Origin: Chloroflexota bacterium
Lineage (GTDB): Bacteria; Chloroflexota; Anaerolineae; CG2-30-64-16
NCBI GenBank assembly: GCA_016876015.1
Contig: VGOD01000002.1
Location: 1-64,000 of the forward strand
Reading direction: 5' to 3'
Length of the DNA stretch: 64,000 nucleotides
Shown here: positions 1-10,745 of the stretch, piece by piece
How the letters are laid out: each line of letters opens with the position of its first letter
Position numbering within the stretch: position 1 is the stretch's first letter
Program-made: the position numbers and the translations under genes
The notes under the pieces: generated by a model
Told to the model about the DNA's origin: nothing
Seen by the model: the letters and a program-made list of their open reading frames with translations, nothing else
Databases searched by the model: none

Positions 1-1
1 G

Positions 2-1621
2 AACCGATACTCCAAACTTCGAGTTGGTTTCCTTCGGGCAGCCGCGGGACTTGGGCTGGCCCTGGTCATCCTGGGCAGCCTGGCGACGGCGTTGGCGGCC
101 CAGGCTCTCTGGAGCCGCGCAGCGTTGGCAGGCCAACCCGTCCGGTGGGTGGCTGCGGCGCCCGCGAACCCTGACCTGGTCTATGCCGGCGTGGATAGTC
201 TGGGGGTGTACCTCAGCACAGACGGCGGTCGCGCCTGGACGCGGCTGCCCACCGAGGGCCTGACTGATCTTTCAGTGCAGGTCGTCGCGGTGTGTCCGTC
301 CGGCGCGGTCTATGCGGGCGCTTGGGGCGGCGGCGTGTTTCGCTACCAGGGGAACTCCTGGACAGCCGCCAGCGCGGGCCTGGGCGAGACGTACATCACG
401 GCGCTGGAGTGCGACGCGCAGGGCGTCGTGTTCGCCGGCACGTATAGCCGAGGCGTCTATCGGTCAGCCAACAGCGGCGAGGGGTGGGAAGAGGCGTCGG
501 CTGGCCTGGGCAGCCCGGAGGTGCTCGTTTTGCGCGCGGGGGCTGGCCCGCTTCTTGCCGGCACGATGGAAGGCGCGTTCAGATCGGCGGACGGCGGCGC
601 CTCGTGGACCGCGAGCGGCCTGGCCGGACACGCTGTCTTCGACATCGCATTCGATTTCGCTCTGCCTGAACGCCTGTGGGCTGCGACCGTCACGCAGGGG
701 GTCTGGGCCTCGACCGATGGCGGCGGAACCTGGCAGTCGGTCGGCAACCCGCTGTTGGCGTATACCATCGCGCGCGATGGCGCGGGAAACCTCTATGCAG
801 GCACGCGCAACGCGGGCGCGTTTCGTTTTGAGGCCGGCCAGTGGATGCCTGAAGACCTGGGGGCCAGCCGGGTCTACTGCATGAGGCTGGTGGGCAGCGA
901 GCGCAGCCGATTGGCGGCCGGAACCATAGACGGGCTGTGGACGCGGCAGGGAGCGCCCCCGCCTACGCCCACGCCGACCGCCACCTCTACCTCGACGCCA
1001 AGTCCATCCCCCTCGCCAACGGCCACCCAGCCGCCCACTCCTGGCGTGCTCGTCGCGCTGCGGCGAGCGCCGGCCGGACCTGTCGCCCCTGGGGACGAGA
1101 TCACCTACTTCATTGACTACCAGGTGGTCGGCGCGGGCGTGGCAAGGAGCGTCGTCTTCACCAATGCCGTGCCCAGCCACACCGAGCGGATAGTGGCCCG
1201 CGGCCATTCGGAGCGGGACGGCGCTACGGTCACCTGGCTCTTCGACGATCTGGAGGCGGGGAGTTCCGGCACGCTTTCGTATCAGGTGCGCGTTGTCGAG
1301 CCCACTGTGGCGCCGCCGATCACGCCGACGCTCGAGCCGACTGTGACGCCGACCGCCACACCGATAGAAATACTGACCGTCAAAGCGATAGTCACCCCGA
1401 CTATCACCCCGACGCCGACCGAAGCTGCGATTCAAGATCGGAGCTCCAGCGCCAGACAAGACTCGCCGCAACGCGGAGATGCGGCCCAGGTGATCGTGGT
1501 CAATGAGGGCGTGTATGTCACCTGGTTGCACAATGATCGTTTGTATGAGGTGCGATCCAACATCGTCCTCAACGGACAGCTTCTTGTTTTCCCGGTGATC
1601 TACCAATGGACGCTACGCTGA
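2..1621 (+). CDS. Secreted beta-propeller protein (BNR/Ycf48-like sialidase-type repeats), Pro/Thr-rich linker, DUF11/CARDB-like C-terminal domain; 5' end truncated by the window
   Basis: ORF continues upstream of its first listed start to base 2, with a hydrophobic segment (GLGLALVILGSLATALAA). Repeats such as 'VYRSANSGEGWEEASAGL', 'AFRSADGGASWTASGL', 'VWASTDGGGTWQSVG'; linker PTPTPTATSTSTPSPSPSPTATQPP. Confidence 0.75.
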   Translation, partial: NRYSKLRVGFLRAAAGLGLALVILGSLATALAAQALWSRAALAGQPVRWVAAAPANPDLVYAGVDSLGVYLSTDGGRAWTRLPTEGLTDLSVQVVAVCPSGAVYAGAWGGGVFRYQGNSWTAASAGLGETYITALECDAQGVVFAGTYSRGVYRSANSGEGWEEASAGLGSPEVLVLRAGAGPLLAGTMEGAFRSADGGASWTASGLAGHAVFDIAFDFALPERLWAATVTQGVWASTDGGGTWQSVGNPLLAYTIARDGAGNLYAGTRNAGAFRFEAGQWMPEDLGASRVYCMRLVGSERSRLAAGTIDGLWTRQGAPPPTPTPTATSTSTPSPSPSPTATQPPTPGVLVALRRAPAGPVAPGDEITYFIDYQVVGAGVARSVVFTNAVPSHTERIVARGHSERDGATVTWLFDDLEAGSSGTLSYQVRVVEPTVAPPITPTLEPTVTPTATPIEILTVKAIVTPTITPTPTEAAIQDRSSSARQDSPQRGDAAQVIVVNEGVYVTWLHNDRLYEVRSNIVLNGQLLVFPVIYQWTLR

Positions 1622-2259
1622 TCCTGGCTTCCCAATCGCCGCGGCGCCAGGAGTTGTTGGCTGCCCTGGGATTGGCTTTCAGCATCGAGGTCGCGGACGT
1701 GGACGAAACCCCATGGCCCGCTGAAGCGGCCGATGACATGGTGATCCGCTTGAGCCGCGCCAAAGTGACGGCCGTAGCTGCGCGGCGGCCAACTGCGATC
1801 GTTTTGGCGGCCGATACCACGGTTGCGCTCAACGGTGCACTGCTGGGCAAACCGACCGATGCGGCCGAAGCGACGGCGATGCTGCGCGCGCTGCGCGGCA
1901 GCGTGCACCAGGTCTACACCGCGGTCAGCGTGGGGCGCAACAGCGTAGTGACCTGTGCGTTATCGCGCAGCGATGTCTGGATGCGATCGTACAGCGATCG
2001 GGAGCTTGCGGCCTACGTTGCCACGGGCGACCCGCTGGACAAGGCGGGCGCCTACGCCATTCAGCATCCCACTTTTGCACCGGTGGAGCGTTGGGAGGGC
2101 TGCTTTGCAGGGATCATGGGGTTGCCGTTGGGCATCGCGGCTGATCTGCTGGCCGCAGTCGCCGTGCCCATGATCAGCGATGTGGCGCAGGTCTGCGAGA
2201 CGATGAGCGGCGGCCCGTGCTGCCTGCGGCGCTGCCCGCGGCATGGGCGACTGGCCTGA
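1606..2259 (+). CDS. maf: Maf-like nucleoside triphosphate pyrophosphatase; last codons and stop lie in a repeat element
   Basis: LILASQSPRRQELLAALGL, VVLAADTTVALNG..LGKP, YTAVSV, DKAGAYAIQ motifs. Confidence 0.9.
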   Translation: MDATLILASQSPRRQELLAALGLAFSIEVADVDETPWPAEAADDMVIRLSRAKVTAVAARRPTAIVLAADTTVALNGALLGKPTDAAEATAMLRALRGSVHQVYTAVSVGRNSVVTCALSRSDVWMRSYSDRELAAYVATGDPLDKAGAYAIQHPTFAPVERWEGCFAGIMGLPLGIAADLLAAVAVPMISDVAQVCETMSGGPCCLRRCPRHGRLA

Positions 2260-2461
2260 AAATCGCCTGCCCGCCGCTCTGGTCTCGAGGCTGTGCGAAG
2301 CCTCCTTTAGGATCAGCCGGTTTCTGCCGCCGACCACCAAACCGGCTAAAGCCTCCAAACCGGGACATTTCTCCACGGGCCGTGGCGCCGCGGCCGGCAT
2401 GGGCGACTGGCCTGAAAACCGCTCACCAAGCGCCGGCGCTTGGCGGGTTTGTGAGCCGCTG

Positions 2462-4717
2462 CTATCGCTTTTCGCACACCTCCAGGTTGATCTGATCCAC
2501 GAAGAAGGCCGTGGTGTTGCTCTGATCGTTGTTGGCGCGGAAGTGGAGCTGGAGCGTCTGCCCGGCGAAGCTGTCCAGGTTGAACGAAGAAGTGTACCAG
2601 TACGGGTGCGCATCCCGGTTGTCGAGGGTCTGCACCGTGCTCAGCAGTTCTCCTGTGGCAGACCGGAGCTCTACGGTAAGGGTGTCGTGGCGGCGGCCAT
2701 CCGTCTCGGTCGTCACCACCGCCCACGCAAAACTCAGGTTGACGGTCGCCCACGGCTTGATAGACATCGCCTGATATACATCGTCCTCGATGTTCCAGCC
2801 CCGTCCCATGTAGAGGCAGTACGTACCCGCCATGCAGCCGTTGTTCATCAGGGTCACAAACTGCGTCGCGGTCCAAGGCGCCAGGTCGCCGCTTTCGAAG
2901 CCGCCATTCTCCACAGCATTGTGGCACGTGACCCCCACCGACTGGCCCGATTGAAACTGCGGGCCGCCGATCGCCGGCAGATGGCTGCGTGCGCCGGGGA
3001 TCAGCAGGTCGCGACCGAACCGGTTGTTGTCCGGTATCGGGTCGTTGACGCCGGCAGGCAGCGCGATCTCGGCCACGAGCGCGTGGAGGCCAATCGCTGG
3101 CGCATCCCAGGCGATCACGACTTCCCGCTGGCTGCCGGCGCTCAGCTCGCCGAGGGTCGCCTTGGCAAGCAACTGCGCGTTGTCCCAGAAGCGAACCTGG
3201 GCGCCTGCCACTGACATGCCGGCCAGATTCCGCACCGTGGCGACGAGGGACCGGCTTGACCCGGGGCTGCCGCCGTTCTGGGCATTGGTCTGGCCTTCGC
3301 GCACCTCCAGCGATTCCAGGTGAAGATCGGCGCGCGGTTCGATGAACACGCGATTGTCGCTTTCGTTGGCTTCTTTCACCGCATCGTCTGGGTCCACGAT
3401 CACCCTGACGCGCCATTGGCCGCCTACTGGTCGCTGCCAGATCGCTTCGACGAGCGCGTTGCCCTCATAGCGCGCGGGCATCCCGTTCACCACTTGGGAA
3501 TGGATCAGTTGGCCATTGCCGTCTTCGATCAGCACGCGGAACGCCTGCGCCACAGCCGTGTTGCCCCGATTCTGGATCATCGCGCGCAGGCGGACCGATT
3601 CGGTAGCGCCATCCGTTGCGGCTGTCGCGGCCGGAAGCTCTTGCACGCGCGCCACGACCAGGTTGCTGTAGGGCCGGCGCAGAGGCGTCGCCAGGTCGGC
3701 GAACGCCTGGCCCAGGGGTCGCATCTGCCGCGTGGCGGGATCCATCAGACCGGCGATGGTGTTGCCGGCGTTGTTGTAGTTCGTGTCGTCCAGGCTATAC
3801 CACATCCAACGCTGCACCAGGTGGTTGTCGTCGGCCGGATAACCGGTGTTCGGGTCGCTGGCGGTCAGCATCCAGTTCGCGGTGTTCACGAAGAAGTTGC
3901 GCACGCGCGTCAGATCGAAACCGGAGCTTTCGGGGAAGAGGATGCCGTATTCGGTGATGATCAGCGGCCGCTCCCGATAGCCGTTGTCGGCCATCCACCG
4001 GCGCATCGCGGTCACGTGCTCCTGGAAGATCGTCAGGCTGTCGTGATCGTTGAACGGATAGGTGGCCGCGCGCGCGCCGTAGTAGCCCGGCGGGATGCCG
4101 CAACCCCACTGGCCAGGCGTTTCCTGCAGAACGTAGTTGTGGATGTTCCACACATCGGCCGGCAACGGGCCGCCGTACAGTTGCCGATAGGCCGCCAGCG
4201 TGGCCGACAGCCAGCCCAGGCGCAGCGGCGTCGGCTGCACGATGCCGCCGGCCGCCACCTGGGCCGTCGGATCGGCCGCTTTGATTGCGAAGTATGCCTC
4301 GCGATACTGCGCGGCGTATTGGGTGGGGGTCACGTTGTCTTGCGCGAACATGTCCGGCTCGTTGCCGATGATCCACAGCCCGCCTGGATCCGCGTCGGCG
4401 ATGCGTTGGACGGTCGCGCGGTCAAGCGCCAGCCCCTCCGGCAGAACGCGGACCACATGCGCGGCCAATGCGCCGGCCGGATGCGAGGCGTTGAGCGCCA
4501 GCGACCAGTTCTGATACCAGCCGGCATTGAGGGGCGCTACGTTGTAGTTGTCAATGCCGTAAAGCACACCGTATCCGAAACGCTCATTGGGCGAAGGAAA
4601 AAGCGCGGTCGCGCCGGTCGGAGGCGCATCGGCGCTCGCGTGGCGGCCGGCCCACGCGCCGATCGCCAACCAGAGAATCAACCCAATGCGCAATACCAGA
4701 TCCAAACGATGTTTCAT
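2462..4717 (-). CDS. Secreted glycoside-hydrolase-like protein with CARDB-like domain and C-terminal carbohydrate-binding-like module
   Basis: ATG at 4717 preceded by GGAGGT RBS; signal peptide MKHRLDLVLRIGLILWLAIGAWAG; 'LIITEYGILFPE' catalytic-type strand; 'VENGGFESGDLAPWT' C-terminal module. Confidence 0.65.
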   Translation of the reverse strand: MKHRLDLVLRIGLILWLAIGAWAGRHASADAPPTGATALFPSPNERFGYGVLYGIDNYNVAPLNAGWYQNWSLALNASHPAGALAAHVVRVLPEGLALDRATVQRIADADPGGLWIIGNEPDMFAQDNVTPTQYAAQYREAYFAIKAADPTAQVAAGGIVQPTPLRLGWLSATLAAYRQLYGGPLPADVWNIHNYVLQETPGQWGCGIPPGYYGARAATYPFNDHDSLTIFQEHVTAMRRWMADNGYRERPLIITEYGILFPESSGFDLTRVRNFFVNTANWMLTASDPNTGYPADDNHLVQRWMWYSLDDTNYNNAGNTIAGLMDPATRQMRPLGQAFADLATPLRRPYSNLVVARVQELPAATAATDGATESVRLRAMIQNRGNTAVAQAFRVLIEDGNGQLIHSQVVNGMPARYEGNALVEAIWQRPVGGQWRVRVIVDPDDAVKEANESDNRVFIEPRADLHLESLEVREGQTNAQNGGSPGSSRSLVATVRNLAGMSVAGAQVRFWDNAQLLAKATLGELSAGSQREVVIAWDAPAIGLHALVAEIALPAGVNDPIPDNNRFGRDLLIPGARSHLPAIGGPQFQSGQSVGVTCHNAVENGGFESGDLAPWTATQFVTLMNNGCMAGTYCLYMGRGWNIEDDVYQAMSIKPWATVNLSFAWAVVTTETDGRRHDTLTVELRSATGELLSTVQTLDNRDAHPYWYTSSFNLDSFAGQTLQLHFRANNDQSNTTAFFVDQINLEVCEKR

Positions 4718-4956
4718 GCTTATACCTCCCAGTATATTATGAGCCGTCAGATTTCCGAAGTCTGTCCTTCCCACCAGGCGCCAGGCATCCTCTCAGGTGC
4801 CTGGCGCCTGGTGGGCTTCAAACTAGAATACTTGCACAGCTATTGTACCACACACTATGCACGGAGGTCTATAGGAGCAAAGCACCAACGGCGAGCGGCT
4901 TGCCAATTCTGGGTTGATCCTGTAATATTCGAGTAGAATTCCTCTTTGGAGCGATC

Positions 4957-7329
4957 ATGTACGATGACATCCTCGCCGGGCTGAACCCGGCGCAGCGGGA
5001 AGCGGTTACGACCGTGGAGGGGCCGGTGCTGGTGCTGGCCGGGCCAGGCTCTGGCAAGACGCGCGTGTTGGCGCATCGCGTGGCCTATCTGCTGCGCGCT
5101 GTCGCCGCGCACCCGCGCACGATCATGGCCGTGACCTTCACCAACAAGGCCGCACAGGAGATGCGCGAGCGGATCAATCGCTTGCTGGGCGAGAGCGTAC
5201 CCACGAGCACCGGCTGGCGCGGGCTGACCATCGGCACGTTCCACAGCATTTGCGCGCGCATTCTGCGCCAGGAGGCGCCCGCCGCACGGCTGAGCCCCAA
5301 CTACGTCATCTTCGACGACGGCGAGCAGTTGACCGCGGTCAAGCAGACCCTGCGTGATCTCAAGCTGGACGAGAAGCTATATCGGCCCGAGGCTATGCGC
5401 TCGGCGATCTCCACGGCCAAGAACGAGCTGATCCGACCTGAGCAGTTCGAGGCCGACACCTACTGGGCTGAAGTGGCGCGTCGCGTCTACACCCGCTACG
5501 AAGAGTTGATGGCCGCTAACGCCGCGCTCGACTTCGATGACCTCCTCTGCCGCACGGTGTATCTGTTTCGCGATGAACCTGTCGTCGCGCAGCGCTATCA
5601 GGATCGCTATCACTTCGTCCTGGTGGATGAATTCCAGGATACCAATACAGCGCAGTATGAGCTGACCCGTCTGCTTGCAGGCCGCCGGCGCAACCTCTTT
5701 GCCGTCGGCGATGAGGACCAGTCCATTTACGCCTTTCGCGGCGCGGATTATCGCAATGTGATGCGGTTTCGCGAGGACTTCCCGGAAGTGAAAGTCGTGC
5801 TGTTGGAGCAGAACTACCGCTCCACACAGACGATCCTCGACGCCGCGAACACGATCATCGCGCGCAACGTGCATCGCACCCCGAAGAAGCTGCGCACCGA
5901 CCGCGGCCACGGGCTGGACGTGACAGTTCACGAGGCGTATGATGAGTCGGATGAGGCGAACTACGTGGTGAACACGATCCGGCGGCTGGTCGGTCAGGGA
6001 GAGGCGAAGCTGTCCGATTGCGCGGTGATGTACCGCACCAACGCGCAATCGCGGCCTCTGGAGGACGCCTTCGTATCTTGGGGCATTCCCTACCGGCTGG
6101 TGGGGGGCACGCGTTTCTACCAGCGCAAGGAGATCAAAGACGCGCTGGCCTACCTGCGGCTGGTGCACAATCCCGCCGACAACCTCAGCCTGACGCGTAT
6201 CATCAACGCGCCGCCGCGGGGCATCGGCGAGAAGACGGTCAGCGCGCTGGCCAGTTGGAGCGCCGGGCTGGGCGTCTCGATGGCTGGAGGGTTGGCGCTG
6301 GTGGCCGGCGACCTGCAGAGTCCCACCCTGCCGGCGGAGATCATCGCACTCCATGCCAGGCCGCCTGAGCGTTCCAACGCCTCTGCTCAGGATCAGCCCT
6401 TCGGCCGCGCCGCACAACGTGCGTTGACAACCTTCTATCGCGGCCTGGCCGGCTGGCTGGCGGCGAAGGACGGCTTGACCGTGGCCGGTTTGCTGGACAA
6501 GATCGTGGAGGAGGCCGGCTATGCCACCTGGCTGCGCGACGGCACCGAGGAAGGGGAAGATCGCTGGGAGAATCTGCAGGAACTGCGCAGCGTGGCCGCG
6601 CACTACGATGAATTCCCGCCTGAGCTGCGCCTGACCGCCTTCCTGGAAGAGGTCGCGCTGGTCTCGGACCAGGATGAGCTGGCCGAGGAGAGTGACCGGG
6701 CCACCCTGTTGACGCTGCATACCGCCAAGGGGCTGGAGTTTCCGGTGGTCTTCATGGTCGGGTTGGAGGAGAACATCCTGCCGCACAGCCGCAGCAAGGA
6801 GGATCCTGACCAACTGGAGGAAGAGCGCCGCCTGATGTATGTCGGCGTGACGCGCGCCAGGGATCGCCTCTATCTGGCGCGCGCGTTCCGGCGCACTATC
6901 TGGGGCCGCAGCGAGGTCAATGAGCCCTCGCGCTTCTTGCGGGATCTTCAGAAGGCGCAGCGCGGGATGCTGAGAGACGAAGCACGCGCCGCGCAGAATA
7001 CAGAACCCAGGACCAACGAAAATGGACAGGCGACCCGCGACAACCTGAAGGCAAGGGACGACGGACGATCGTTGCCGGTCATGCCATCCCCGCTCCGCCA
7101 GCCGCAACCGGCGCCCCGTGCACCACAGCCCGCCAACCACAGCGCCCTAACCGCCGATCGCCAGCCGCAGTTCAAGCCCGGCAATCGCGTGGATCATGGC
7201 CTGTTCGGGCAGGGGATCGTGCTCAAGTCGGAGCTGACCGCAGACGACGAGGAAGTGACGGTGGCCTTTGCCGGGAAGGGCACGAAGACGTTGCTGGTGG
7301 GGTTTGCGAAACTGAAGAAGATCAGCTAG
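4957..7329 (+). CDS. pcrA: UvrD/PcrA-type ATP-dependent DNA helicase
   Basis: [118 protein letters not shown]. Confidence 0.95.
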   Translation: MYDDILAGLNPAQREAVTTVEGPVLVLAGPGSGKTRVLAHRVAYLLRAVAAHPRTIMAVTFTNKAAQEMRERINRLLGESVPTSTGWRGLTIGTFHSICARILRQEAPAARLSPNYVIFDDGEQLTAVKQTLRDLKLDEKLYRPEAMRSAISTAKNELIRPEQFEADTYWAEVARRVYTRYEELMAANAALDFDDLLCRTVYLFRDEPVVAQRYQDRYHFVLVDEFQDTNTAQYELTRLLAGRRRNLFAVGDEDQSIYAFRGADYRNVMRFREDFPEVKVVLLEQNYRSTQTILDAANTIIARNVHRTPKKLRTDRGHGLDVTVHEAYDESDEANYVVNTIRRLVGQGEAKLSDCAVMYRTNAQSRPLEDAFVSWGIPYRLVGGTRFYQRKEIKDALAYLRLVHNPADNLSLTRIINAPPRGIGEKTVSALASWSAGLGVSMAGGLALVAGDLQSPTLPAEIIALHARPPERSNASAQDQPFGRAAQRALTTFYRGLAGWLAAKDGLTVAGLLDKIVEEAGYATWLRDGTEEGEDRWENLQELRSVAAHYDEFPPELRLTAFLEEVALVSDQDELAEESDRATLLTLHTAKGLEFPVVFMVGLEENILPHSRSKEDPDQLEEERRLMYVGVTRARDRLYLARAFRRTIWGRSEVNEPSRFLRDLQKAQRGMLRDEARAAQNTEPRTNENGQATRDNLKARDDGRSLPVMPSPLRQPQPAPRAPQPANHSALTADRQPQFKPGNRVDHGLFGQGIVLKSELTADDEEVTVAFAGKGTKTLLVGFAKLKKIS

Positions 7330-7414
7330 AGACTACCCCTTTCTGGCCTTCTACGGTATAATTGTTCTTGTGTGTCGTGACGACCACTATCTCAATCTCA
7401 CGGAGGATATTTCG

Positions 7415-8203
7415 ATGGCAGCGATAATCAACTTCCTGACGAGTGCCGGGGTCATCATCCTGGCATTGCTCGCGCTGGCAAGTTCGGCGATCAAGGTCGT
7501 GCAAGAATACGAGCGCGGCGTGATCTTCCGTCTGGGTCGGCTTGTTGGTCCGCGCGGCCCCGGCCTGTTCCTCATCATCCCGTTCATTGACCGGATGGTG
7601 AAGGTGGATTTGCGCGTCGTCACCCTGGACATCCCGTCCCAGGAGGCGATCACCAAAGATAACGTGACCGTCAAGGTCAACGCAGTGGCCTATTTCCGTG
7701 TCGTGGATCCCGCCAACGCCATCGTGCGAGTGGAGGATTTCCGCCGCGCCACCTGGCAGATCGCGCAGACCAGTCTGCGGTCAGTGTTGGGCCAGTCGGA
7801 CTTGGATGAGCTGTTGATCCATCGGGACGAGATCAACCAGAAGCTCCAGCAGATCATTGATGAGCAGACCGAGCCGTGGGGCATCAAGGTCAGCATCGTC
7901 GAGGTCAAGGATGTGGAGCTGCCCGATACGCTGAAGCGCGCAATGGCTCGCCAGGCCGAAGCCGAGCGCGAGAAGCGCGCCAAGATCATCCATGCTGAAG
8001 GCGAGTTCATCGCCTCGCAGACCCTGAAGGATGCCGCCTCGGTCATCGCCCAAGAGCCAGCGACGATCCAGCTTCGCTATCTGCAAACTCTCACCGAGAT
8101 CGCCGTGGAAAAGAACTCGACGATCATCTTCCCTGTGCCGCTCGATTTCCTCAAGGCCTTTGGGAGCATCGCGAAGCCAGCGCCCGAGGAGTCTGCTGCA
8201 TAG
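7415..8203 (+). CDS. SPFH/stomatin-like slipin
   Basis: [33 protein letters not shown]…; N-terminal TM; ATG 7415 with upstream GGAGG. Confidence 0.9.
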   Translation: MAAIINFLTSAGVIILALLALASSAIKVVQEYERGVIFRLGRLVGPRGPGLFLIIPFIDRMVKVDLRVVTLDIPSQEAITKDNVTVKVNAVAYFRVVDPANAIVRVEDFRRATWQIAQTSLRSVLGQSDLDELLIHRDEINQKLQQIIDEQTEPWGIKVSIVEVKDVELPDTLKRAMARQAEAEREKRAKIIHAEGEFIASQTLKDAASVIAQEPATIQLRYLQTLTEIAVEKNSTIIFPVPLDFLKAFGSIAKPAPEESAA

Positions 8204-8271
8204 GCTGTTGATGGGAGCGTCGGCCGGTGGAGGAGTGACTGAGCGTGGTGTGAGACGGGGGAGGGTCAGTC

Positions 8272-8895
8272 GTGAACGCCCTGAAGGGGATACGCGGCTA
8301 CATCGGACTCTCGTTGGCGTGGCTGGCGGTGCTGGCCGGCGCTCTGTTCGTCAGTCGCCAACCCTCTGGCCAACCCATCGAGATTGCGCCGGCCCCGACC
8401 GCGCTCCCGACTGCGACGCCTGCGCCCATGTCAACGCGCGGCCCCTTGCGCGTTGACGTGAGCGGCGCGGTGCGCTCGCCTGGCGTCTACAGTCTGCCCG
8501 CGGGCGCGATCGTTGCAGATGCGCTCGCGGCCGCAGGCGGGCCAGCGACCGATGCAGATCTCGACCGCCTCAACAAGGCCACGCCGCTGCAAGATGGTAT
8601 GCAGGTCCACGTGCCGCGCGTCGCTCAAGCGGGCCCGACTCCTCCAACCCTCTCCACAGCCGCCGCGCCTGCGGCAGCCTCGCCGACGAAAAGCGCAGGC
8701 GGCGCGGCGACGCATCTGATCAACATCAACACCGCCACGCTGGAGGAGTTGGATACGTTGCCCGGCATCGGCCCCGCGACCGCCCAGAAAATCGTCGAAG
8801 GCCGGCCCTACGCTGCGGTGGATGACTTGCTGCGCGTGAAGGGGATTGGCCAGGCCACTTTCGAGAAGCTGCGAGATCTCGTGACGGTGCGGTAG
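8272..8895 (+). CDS. comEA: ComEA-like protein: SLBB domain plus helix-hairpin-helix DNA-binding domain
   Basis: VDVSGAVRSPGVYSLPAGAIVADALAAAGG (SLBB); INTATLEELDTLPGIGPATAQKIVEGRPY (HhH). Confidence 0.85.
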   Translation: MNALKGIRGYIGLSLAWLAVLAGALFVSRQPSGQPIEIAPAPTALPTATPAPMSTRGPLRVDVSGAVRSPGVYSLPAGAIVADALAAAGGPATDADLDRLNKATPLQDGMQVHVPRVAQAGPTPPTLSTAAAPAAASPTKSAGGAATHLININTATLEELDTLPGIGPATAQKIVEGRPYAAVDDLLRVKGIGQATFEKLRDLVTVR

Positions 8896-9015
8896 GGGAT
8901 CCCCGAACGGTTCAGGTTATTTCTATCCTGGTTTTCTGAGAAATGGTAATCTCGCTCACTGGCGGCTACGGCGAGCCGTAGTACCCTGCAATCAGATTCT
9001 TCCTCCTCCTTTGCG

Positions 9016-9055
9016 CACGAACGCCGGGGCCCCAGCAACCCCGGCGTTCGTGTTT
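9016..9055. terminator. Strong hairpin, probable bidirectional/rho-independent terminator between comEA and the alpha/beta hydrolase
   Basis: Perfect 14-bp stem CACGAACGCCGGGG (9016-9029)…CCCCGGCGTTCGTG (9039-9052) followed by TTT. Confidence 0.65.
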
Positions 9056-9060
9056 AACTG

Positions 9061-9195
9061 ACAGGACTTACGCAGTGGCGCCGAAAACCAGCCACGAATG
9101 ACACGAATTGACACGAAAATGGGTTGACCAGGCGGCTGAATTCGTGAAATTCGTGCAATTCGTGGCTACTCCGCACGGCACTGCGTAACTCCTGT
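9061..9195. mobile_element. MITE-like element, 135 bp
   Basis: 17-nt TIRs ACAGGACTTACGCAGTG / CACTGCGTAACTCCTGT (1 mismatch), flanked by identical 5-bp AACTG (9056-9060 and 9196-9200); internal inverted CACGAAT/ATTCGTG motifs; no ORF. Confidence 0.75.
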
Positions 9196-9207
9196 AACTG
9201 AGAATCG

Positions 9208-9400
9208 CCCACGTGCCAGGCATCCTCTCAGGCGCCTGGCGCGTGGGCGGTTTTCGGGACAGTCGCCCATGCCGTGTGCGGCGCCAGTGCGAAGCCTCCC
9301 CGTGGGACGGCGCATGAAAACGTTCGTCGTAACGACTTCAGTCGTTCGGCGCGGGCCACGGCGACTAAAGTCGCTACTACGAACCCGCCCATTTGCAGGA
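9208..9400. repeat. Composite palindromic repeat: F1-type hairpin, boundary module, GACTTCAGTCG/CGACTAAAGTCG cargo, boundary module
   Basis: CCCACGTGCCAGGC…GCCTGGCGCGTGGG, CGGTTTTCGGGACAGTCGCCCATGCCG, GGCGCATGAAAACG, CATTTGCAGGACAGT. Confidence 0.7.
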
Positions 9401-10165
9401 CAGTTTCCTCAAGAACTGTTCGCCCGCGGCCGCGACGACCGCGGACTGTTCCACCAGGACCATGTGGCCGCCGCCGGGCACGATGACGAGCTCTGCGCCC
9501 CGGATGTGCTCGGCCAGATAGCGGCTGTACTTCACAGGGGTCATCTGATCCGCTTCCCCGCAGATGACCAGCGTGGGCAGGGCAAGGCTGGCGAGATCGG
9601 CCCGCCGATCGAAGGCATCGCACGCGAGGAAATCGCCGTGGGCGATCAGTGGATCCACCTCGCGCAAGCGACGCCGGTAGACCTGCAACGTGTTGGCATT
9701 GACGTGCTCGCCGTGCGCCCAAGTCGCCAGCAGCTCGACTGTGGCGTCGAAATCGGTCAGGATGCCCTGGAGAAGTTGTGGGGCCACGCGCAGCCTGGCG
9801 CCCGAGCTCACCAACACCAGTCCGGCCAGTTCCGCAGGATAGCGCAGCGCCAACTCCAGGCCAATCGCGCCGCCCATCGAGTGGCCGCAGATCACATAGG
9901 GCGTCAGCCCCAGCGCACGGCCGAATTCGCGCACGACTTCTGCGTACGCGGCGATCGCGGTCCGGCCGCGGCCGCCTGAACGACCGTGCCCTGGCAGATC
10001 GAGCGCACAGACAAGCCGGCCAGGCGCCCGGCGCAACGCGGTCGGCCAGTGCATCAGATTACCGCCCGCGCCATGGACCAGCACGAGCGCCGGCCCGCCT
10101 CGCTGCGCCGCAGCGCCATGCAATTGATAGTGGAGCTTCTCTCCGCCGACAACGATGCCAGGCAT
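9377..10165 (-). CDS. Alpha/beta hydrolase; C-terminal codons lie in repeat sequence
   Basis: LVLVHGAGGNLMHW, VICGHSMGGAIGLELALRYP, LVICGEADQMTPV, GGGHMVLVEQ. Confidence 0.85.
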   Translation of the reverse strand: MPGIVVGGEKLHYQLHGAAAQRGGPALVLVHGAGGNLMHWPTALRRAPGRLVCALDLPGHGRSGGRGRTAIAAYAEVVREFGRALGLTPYVICGHSMGGAIGLELALRYPAELAGLVLVSSGARLRVAPQLLQGILTDFDATVELLATWAHGEHVNANTLQVYRRRLREVDPLIAHGDFLACDAFDRRADLASLALPTLVICGEADQMTPVKYSRYLAEHIRGAELVIVPGGGHMVLVEQSAVVAAAGEQFLRKLSCKWAGS

Positions 10166-10187
10166 GAACTATACTTCCGCATCTCGC

Positions 10188-10257
10188 TTGACGCTCGACG
10201 TTTGGCGCTCGACGCTTCACGCTCGACTTTTGACGTTTCACGTCTCACGTCTCACAT
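10188..10257. repeat. Heptanucleotide tandem array (10 units)
   Basis: ttgacgc tcgacgt ttggcgc tcgacgc ttcacgc tcgactt ttgacgt ttcacgt ctcacgt ctcacat. Confidence 0.85.
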
Positions 10258-10732
10258 CCTCAATCGCATCTCTCAGCATCCCCGCGGTTTCGCGCAACGT
10301 CTGCGGGATCACGCGCACATCGGCGAACAGCGGCATGAAGTTCGTATCGCCTGCCCAGCGCGGTACGACGTGCAGGTGAACGTGATCCAGCACCCCCGCG
10401 CCTGCCACCTTGCCGATATTGAGCCCGATGTTGAAGCCGGCAGGCTTGAGACATCTCCGCAGGCTGCGCATGCTCAACGTGGTCAAGGCCATGATCTCAG
10501 CCAGTTCTGCCGCGGTCAGGTCTTCCAGTGAAGCCGCATGCCGATACGGCACGGCCATCAAGTGGCCGTTGTTATACGGATACTTGTTCAGCACCAGGAA
10601 CCCCAACTCGCCCCGGTGCAGGATCAGCGTCTCATCGCCATCTGCTGTCGCCAGCATCTCGCAGAAGATACAGCCGGCCTGCTTGTCGCTCAAGATATAC
10701 TCCATGCGCCAGGGGGTCCAGAGATGCTCCAT
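10238..10732 (-). CDS. HIT family protein
   Basis: CIFCEMLATADGDE, LVLNKYPYNNGHLMAVPYRH, HVHLHVVPRWAGDTNFM. Confidence 0.9.
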   Translation of the reverse strand: MEHLWTPWRMEYILSDKQAGCIFCEMLATADGDETLILHRGELGFLVLNKYPYNNGHLMAVPYRHAASLEDLTAAELAEIMALTTLSMRSLRRCLKPAGFNIGLNIGKVAGAGVLDHVHLHVVPRWAGDTNFMPLFADVRVIPQTLRETAGMLRDAIEDVRRET

Positions 10733-10745
10733 CCTTGAGCCTCCA

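Noticed and set aside
6360-6400. Possible palindromic insert in the UvrD/PcrA helicase (CCTGAGC…GCTCAGG)
   Set aside because: Arms are short (7 bp), there is no matching boundary module, and this region is variable in the family; too weak to claim.
6985-7070. Possible degenerate heptamer array in the helicase C-terminal linker
   Set aside because: The 7-nt periodicity is suggestive (GGACCAA/CGACGGA-like) but too degenerate to distinguish from ordinary linker sequence.
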